Source: JAENVT01 sp031370745
Lineage (GTDB): Bacteria > Actinomycetota > Acidimicrobiia > Acidimicrobiales > Ilumatobacteraceae
Direction: 5' to 3'
Length of the DNA: 26,399 nt
Assembly (NCBI GenBank): GCA_031370745.1
Contig: JANMQX010000231.1
Span: 1-26,399, forward strand
The notes beneath the pieces are model-generated. The model was not told where the DNA came from. It saw only the letters and a list, made by a program, of their open reading frames with translations, and made no database searches. Of the stretch, positions 22,812 to 26,399 are shown in pieces; the first letter of the stretch is position 1, and every line of letters starts with the position of its first letter. A program made the translations under genes and the position numbers.

Positions 22812-24092
22812 TCAGAACAGCACCTGGCTGACGCTGTGGATCACCAACCCGGCGAGTCCGCCGACGATCGTGCCGTTGATGCGGATGAACTGCAGATCGC
22901 GACCGACCTGTAGCTCCATGCGGTCGCCCGTCGCCTTGCCATCCCACTTGGCAACGGTGCTGGCGATCAGTTCGGCAACCTCGCCCTTGTAGTGATCGAC
23001 GACGTGCCCGGCGGCTCGCATCACCCAATCGTCGACCTTGGCCTGTAGGTCGGCTTCGCTCGCCAGCCGCTTGCCGAGTGTCACGAGCGATTGATCGAGT
23101 CGTTGTCGCAGCTCACTTGCGGGATTGTCGAGTGCGCTGACTGTGTTGTGCTTCAACTCGCCCCACAGCGAGCCGAGCCAGGCGCGCACGTCGGGGTGAG
23201 CAAGTAGTTCCGACTTCAGCTCCTCCCCCTTGGCCAACAGTCCCGGATCGTGGCGGAGTCGCGCCGCGAATGCGACCACCCGCGCATCGAGGGAGTGCCG
23301 TACTTCGTGGTGCGGATCGGAACGAACGTCGGCCAAGAACGTGTGCACGGCGCCGTAGATCTTGGTGAACAGCTTGTCGTCGATTCGTTCGGGCACCCAC
23401 CACGGGGATTCATGTTCGAGTCGTTCCCTGAATGTCGTCTTGTTGTCGTCGAGGAATCCGTCGAGGCCGGTGAGCACGGCATTCAGCAACCGCTGGTGAT
23501 GTCCACCTTCGATCGCCAGGTCGATTGCCTTGCCGACAAGGGGAGCAACAGGAGTCGCTCGGACCCGGCGCTCGATGAGCGTCTCCAGCGCGCTGGCCAC
23601 GTCGCGGTCATCGAGCACCTCCAGCGCACCACGCAACAGGTCGCCGATTCCTTCGCCGGCCTTGCCGGCATTGTGTTCGTCTGCCAGCCAGTCGCCGAGT
23701 CGCTTGCCAACGTGCGCGCCCGCGAGACGTTCGTCGAGCACCTCGCGTGTCAGGAAGTTGGTCTGCACGAACTCGCCGAGCGAGCGTCCGATCTGATCCT
23801 TGCGATGGGGGATGATCGCGGTGTGCGGGATGGGTATGCCGAGGGGATGGCGAAATAGCGCGGACACTGCAAACCAATCGGCCAATGCGCCGACCATCGC
23901 GGCTTCGGCGAACGCTCGTATGAACCCGACCCAGCCGTGTCGCTCCTCTTGCCAGCGAGCGACGAAGAACACGACGGTGACGAAAACGAGCAGCGCAGTT
24001 GCGAGGATCTTCATCTTCCGCAGGGCGGCGCGACGTTCGAGATCGGCGGCCGACATCACATCCACTGCGGCGACGTTACCAGGGGGTCTCAT
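22812..24092 (-). CDS. DUF445 family membrane protein
   Basis: A 426-residue DUF445 protein. A membrane helix lies at about 27-46 (MKILATALLVFVTVVFFVAR), followed by the hallmark ADWFAVSALFRHPLGIPIPHTAIIPHRKDQIGRSLGEFV. The middle is long and helical, and a second helix is at the C-terminus (INGTIVGGLAGLVIHSVSQVLF). Family function is unknown; such proteins are predicted to sit on the membrane with a large helical domain. The ATG overlaps the yaaA stop (ATGA), so the pair forms an operon. It converges on the CFA-synthase gene with 18 bases between the stops. Confidence 0.88.
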   Translation of the reverse strand: MRPPGNVAAVDVMSAADLERRAALRKMKILATALLVFVTVVFFVARWQEERHGWVGFIRAFAEAAMVGALADWFAVSALFRHPLGIPIPHTAIIPHRKDQIGRSLGEFVQTNFLTREVLDERLAGAHVGKRLGDWLADEHNAGKAGEGIGDLLRGALEVLDDRDVASALETLIERRVRATPVAPLVGKAIDLAIEGGHHQRLLNAVLTGLDGFLDDNKTTFRERLEHESPWWVPERIDDKLFTKIYGAVHTFLADVRSDPHHEVRHSLDARVVAFAARLRHDPGLLAKGEELKSELLAHPDVRAWLGSLWGELKHNTVSALDNPASELRQRLDQSLVTLGKRLASEADLQAKVDDWVMRAAGHVVDHYKGEVAELIASTVAKWDGKATGDRMELQVGRDLQFIRINGTIVGGLAGLVIHSVSQVLF

Positions 24093-24817
24093 TGACCGAT
24101 TGGGGTGATCAGCAGGTCGAACCGCGGATCAGCCCACGTTTGCAGCGCATCGGCAGGCCGTGCGTCGCTCGTCAACAGGTGGCGGGCCAGCCTTCCCTTC
24201 GCGGCTTTGGCATCGTGCCCGGCGACCGTGCCAGTGCGGTCGACGAAGGTGACAGAGACGCCGCGTAGTTGGGCAGCCGAGCACGCTGCACGCTGATCGT
24301 TTGCGAGCAGATCGACGACGAATCGATCAGCAGCCCACGCGTCGAGGGCGGGTGCCAAGATTGGCCGCCACCACGAATTGAGCTTGCCGTAGGGCGCCAA
24401 CGATGCACCCATCTTCAGCCGGTATTCGGGTGTCGGGTCGTCGAGGCCGACGAGGCCCAAGAGACCCGAAACGACGACCACCGACGACAGTGCCCGCTCC
24501 CGTGCTGTTGTCGGCAGGGAGGCGACATCCATCGCGTCCCAAACAACGCCCGTGTAGCGCCTCCATGCGGGAAGCGACGGAGACGATGTCAGCGCGCTGT
24601 TGGCGAGTCGCGCCGCGGCAAGGTGCTTGCCGCCGACGCCGAGCAGCTTCTCGTTACCACCGCGCACTCGTGCGAGCCTGCGCACGAGTCGATCGCGCCG
24701 AGACTCGAGCTCGGCGAATCGACCGAGGTCCGCCGACCAGGCTGGGCCGTCGCCGCCGACCGCCTTGCCCTCTGACGGAGGGAGCAAAAGACCCAACTGA
24801 ACCGCGGCGGACGCCAT
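24089..24817 (-). CDS. yaaA: YaaA-type peroxide-stress protein (DUF328)
   Basis: A 242-residue YaaA/UPF0246 protein. It shows LGLLLPPSEGK (8-18), the block RRYTGVVWDAMDVASL, VSGLLGLVGLDDPTPEYRLKMGASL and the C-terminal region around NDQRAACSA. In E. coli YaaA limits free iron and oxidative DNA damage. The actinobacterial version is diverged but the conserved motifs are present. It precedes DUF445 with a 4-base overlap. Confidence 0.87.
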   Translation of the reverse strand: MASAAVQLGLLLPPSEGKAVGGDGPAWSADLGRFAELESRRDRLVRRLARVRGGNEKLLGVGGKHLAAARLANSALTSSPSLPAWRRYTGVVWDAMDVASLPTTARERALSSVVVVSGLLGLVGLDDPTPEYRLKMGASLAPYGKLNSWWRPILAPALDAWAADRFVVDLLANDQRAACSAAQLRGVSVTFVDRTGTVAGHDAKAAKGRLARHLLTSDARPADALQTWADPRFDLLITPIGQ

Positions 24818-24858
24818 GGCGCATGTCTACTTGAGGCGCCTTGATCGGAGCGAGTGTT

Positions 24859-25437
24859 CTAGACAGCCATCAATTCGGCAACCTGCGGGTTGGTGCGCAG
24901 CTTGCGGATGATCCGATCGCGAGTCGGGCCGAGACTGCCGATCGGCCGGCCGCTGATCGTGCTGATCTGGCGGTAGTCATAGGCCCGGTCGTCCATCATC
25001 AGACTGAGCACCCGCTGGTCGGTCTCGCGCATCTCTGCCGCAGCGCGGTGGACCACCGTTGCCCGCTCGCAACGCTGCAGCGCGTGGTCCGGCTCGGGTA
25101 CCTCGTCGGCCATCGCATCGGCCAGGTCGGCCACGTTGTCGGCAACGATGCAGCGGCTGTCGCGGCGTTGAATGCGACGTGCGGAATTGAGCGCGACGGT
25201 CCACAGCCATGCACCGACGCGCTCGGGGTCAGCGATGCGATCACCGAAGCGGACAAAATTCAGCCACGTGTCCTGCACGGCATCGTCGACATCTGTGGAG
25301 CAGCGCAGTACTCGGCGCGCCGCAGCTCTGACCAATGATTGAAAGATCCCGATGAGTTCGGTGAGCGCCTTGGCATCGCCATTGAAATGACGCTGGACCA
25401 GAACTGCTACTTCTTCGGGTGTTGCGTTCGTCCTCAT
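24859..25437 (-). CDS. ECF-type sigma factor
   Basis: A 192-residue sigma-70-like factor. Region 2: SLVRAAARRVLRCSTDVDDAVQDTWLNFV and PERVGAWLWTVALNSARRIQRR. Region 4 is at the C-terminus: DRAYDYRQISTISGRPIGSLGPTRDRIIRKLR, where IGSLGPTR replaces the more common GTVKSR. No anti-sigma gene is adjacent. It is divergent from a Crp/Fnr regulator across an 82-base gap that contains phased palindromic half-sites, so control by that regulator is plausible. The start ATG 25437 has no obvious ribosome binding site. Confidence 0.87.
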   Translation of the reverse strand: MRTNATPEEVAVLVQRHFNGDAKALTELIGIFQSLVRAAARRVLRCSTDVDDAVQDTWLNFVRFGDRIADPERVGAWLWTVALNSARRIQRRDSRCIVADNVADLADAMADEVPEPDHALQRCERATVVHRAAAEMRETDQRVLSLMMDDRAYDYRQISTISGRPIGSLGPTRDRIIRKLRTNPQVAELMAV

Positions 25438-25471
25438 GGATCAACGAAACCACGCCTACCGGTCGACGATC

Positions 25472-25509
25472 CACGCTCCTGTGCGTGTTGCAGCACGCAT
25501 TAGTGCGTG
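25472..25509. promoter_or_regulatory. Two phased dyads between the sigma and Crp/Fnr genes
   Basis: Dyad 1 is CACGCT-CCTG-TGCGTG (25472-25487, 5-base arms); dyad 2 is CACGCA-TTAG-TGCGTG (25494-25509, perfect 6-base arms). Their centres are 22 bp apart, two helical turns. A 10-base direct repeat GTGCGTGTTG (25481-25490 and 25503-25512) follows from this phasing, and a further CACGC half-site lies 21 bp upstream at 25451. The layout suggests cooperative binding of a dimeric regulator, perhaps the Crp/Fnr protein itself. Confidence 0.6.
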
Positions 25510-25519
25510 TTGATGTATC

Positions 25520-26206
25520 TTGGGCGTCATCGCCGAGGCCATTGCTTTTTTTGCATCTCTCCCCGAACGCGAACGCGTCGCGCTCGAGGCTCGATGCCGT
25601 CGTCTGAAGATCCCCGCGCAGGCCTACCTGTACCACGAAGGTCAGCCTGGAGACGCCGTGTACGTGCTGGTCAGCGGCCGCATCGGTATCTGGAGTGGCG
25701 GCGAACGCGGCGAGCCTGTGTTGCTCGCCGTCCTCGGGCCGGGCGAGATGTTCGGCGAGATGGCGATCCTGTCGAACGAACGAGTGCGGACGGCCACCAC
25801 CCAAGCTCTTTCGAAGGTCGAGGTCATCCAGATCCTGCGCACAGACATTGAAACCTTGCGGCAACGCTTTCCGCGGATCTCCGACGTGTTCATCGAAGCT
25901 CTGCTGCGGTTGGTGCAGCGGCTGACCATTCAGGTCAGCGAGCTCTCCGAGCTCGATGGCCCGACGCGCCTCTACCGACAGCTGTGGAGGCTTGGTGAGG
26001 TGTTCGAGAAGCGCCGCACCGGCGCCGAAATTCCGATCAGTCAGCAACAGCTTGCGTCGATGACGGGCGTCGGGTTGAGGATCACCAATCGGGTGCTCAA
26101 CGAAGCACGTCAGGAAGGCATCCTCGAGACCGGCAAGAGGCGCATAGTGGTCAATGACTGGACGATGGTGCGCCGCCGGGCGGGTCTACGCTTTCGTGCC
26201 GGCTGA
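25520..26206 (+). CDS. Crp/Fnr-family transcription regulator
   Basis: A 228-residue regulator. The cyclic-nucleotide-binding beta roll spans about 5-120 (YLYHEGQPGDAVYVLVSGRIGIW, LAVLGPGEMFGEMAILSNERVRTATTQA). A long dimer helix follows (120-150). The C-terminal HTH is at about 175-210 (EIPISQQQLASMTGVGLRITNRVLNEARQEGILE). The GEMAIL plus RTAT pattern is similar to cAMP-pocket residues of CRP, but the ligand is not proven. An in-frame stop at 25511-25513 limits the 5' end, and TTG 25520 is the only usable start I see; there is no ribosome binding site. Convergent with the right-edge gene, ten bases apart. Confidence 0.87.
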   Translation: MGVIAEAIAFFASLPERERVALEARCRRLKIPAQAYLYHEGQPGDAVYVLVSGRIGIWSGGERGEPVLLAVLGPGEMFGEMAILSNERVRTATTQALSKVEVIQILRTDIETLRQRFPRISDVFIEALLRLVQRLTIQVSELSELDGPTRLYRQLWRLGEVFEKRRTGAEIPISQQQLASMTGVGLRITNRVLNEARQEGILETGKRRIVVNDWTMVRRRAGLRFRAG

Positions 26207-26216
26207 CGTACAGACG

Positions 26217-26399
26217 TCACTTCTGTTTCACTCGCGTCGGTAACCAGGTGGGCCGGCGGCGCACGAGATGATTTAGCGTGATATCCGCGAGGGGGCCGTC
26301 GATCAGATCCGCGGGTCCCTTGGGGCTGTCGATGCGTTGAGTGCCGTAGATGCCGCGATGCGACGAGAAGATGTATGACACCACGCACGCGATGGCAAA
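26217..26399 (-). CDS. C-terminal end of a membrane protein, possibly a CLC-type channel
   Basis: The minus strand is open from the right edge to a TGA at 26217, giving the last 60 residues: a hydrophobic start (FAIACVVSYIF), then SSHRGIYGTQRIDSPKGPAD and a basic tail (RRRPTWLPTRVKQK). The end of a membrane helix followed by HRGIYGTQR resembles the end of the membrane domain in actinobacterial CLC chloride channels, but this is a weak match from memory. The gene is cut by the window. Codon use is typical coding and the stop lies ten bases from the convergent crp stop. Confidence 0.5.
   Translation of the reverse strand, partial: FAIACVVSYIFSSHRGIYGTQRIDSPKGPADLIDGPLADITLNHLVRRRPTWLPTRVKQK

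Noticed and set aside
24818..24858. Short GGCGC/GCGCC inverted repeat between yaaA and the sigma gene as a terminator
   Set aside because: Five-base arms with a 12-base or longer loop and no T-run; too weak to call.
25241..26047. Long minus-strand open frame opposite the Crp/Fnr gene
   Set aside because: It lies opposite a clear cNMP-binding/HTH protein and overlaps the divergent promoter and the 5' part of the sigma gene; its product has no recognisable domain.

Overview
The window looks like a chromosomal segment of a high-GC actinobacterium. Codon use is strongly GC3-biased, there are several GTG/TTG starts, and many starts lack a Shine-Dalgarno. The gene set (mycofactocin-type MftE/MftF, a FixBCXA flavoprotein set, a FadH/OYE reductase, a cyclopropane-synthase family enzyme, DUF445, a class I PurE) recalls Acidimicrobiia such as Ilumatobacter. 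That placement is inference. I count 29 protein genes, two of them cut by the window ends. I saw no rRNA, tRNA, CRISPR array or insertion sequence, and no gap over about 120 bp without a gene.

Left part (1-7186): a secreted Thr/Ala-repeat protein (partial), a membrane anti-sigma-like protein and its ECF sigma factor lie on the minus strand. Two near-identical ECF-type promoters precede the sigma gene and the secreted-protein gene. Plus-strand genes follow for a 2-oxoglutarate/Fe(II) oxygenase-like enzyme, a ROK protein and a membrane-anchored zinc metallopeptidase. Next come a minus-strand pair (alanine-racemase-like PLP protein, DUF418 membrane protein) and a plus-strand DUF4395 protein.

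Central part (7155-19908) is the most interesting. A TetR regulator, mftE and mftF form a tight minus-strand operon, divergent from a 14-helix drug exporter with two palindromes in its promoter. The mycofactocin precursor and maturation genes mftA-D are not here. Beyond the exporter, nine minus-strand genes run almost without gaps: FadH/OYE flavoenzyme, purE, purK, dedA, a DUF3291-GNAT fusion, fixB, fixC, fixX, fixA. The OYE and FixBCXA types are, from memory, known companions of mycofactocin. My reading is that the region holds outlying parts of a mycofactocin redox system: cofactor trimming and glycosylation (MftE/F) and electron transfer to the quinone pool or a dehydrogenase partner (FixBCXA).

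Right part (19974-26399): an orphan beta-class DNA methyltransferase with a long C-terminal extension; a CFA-synthase family methyltransferase with an inverted repeat in its leader; DUF445 and YaaA genes; an ECF-type sigma factor divergent from a Crp/Fnr regulator with a phased array of CACGC/GCGTG half-sites between them; and the C-terminal end of a membrane protein, possibly a CLC channel, running off the window.
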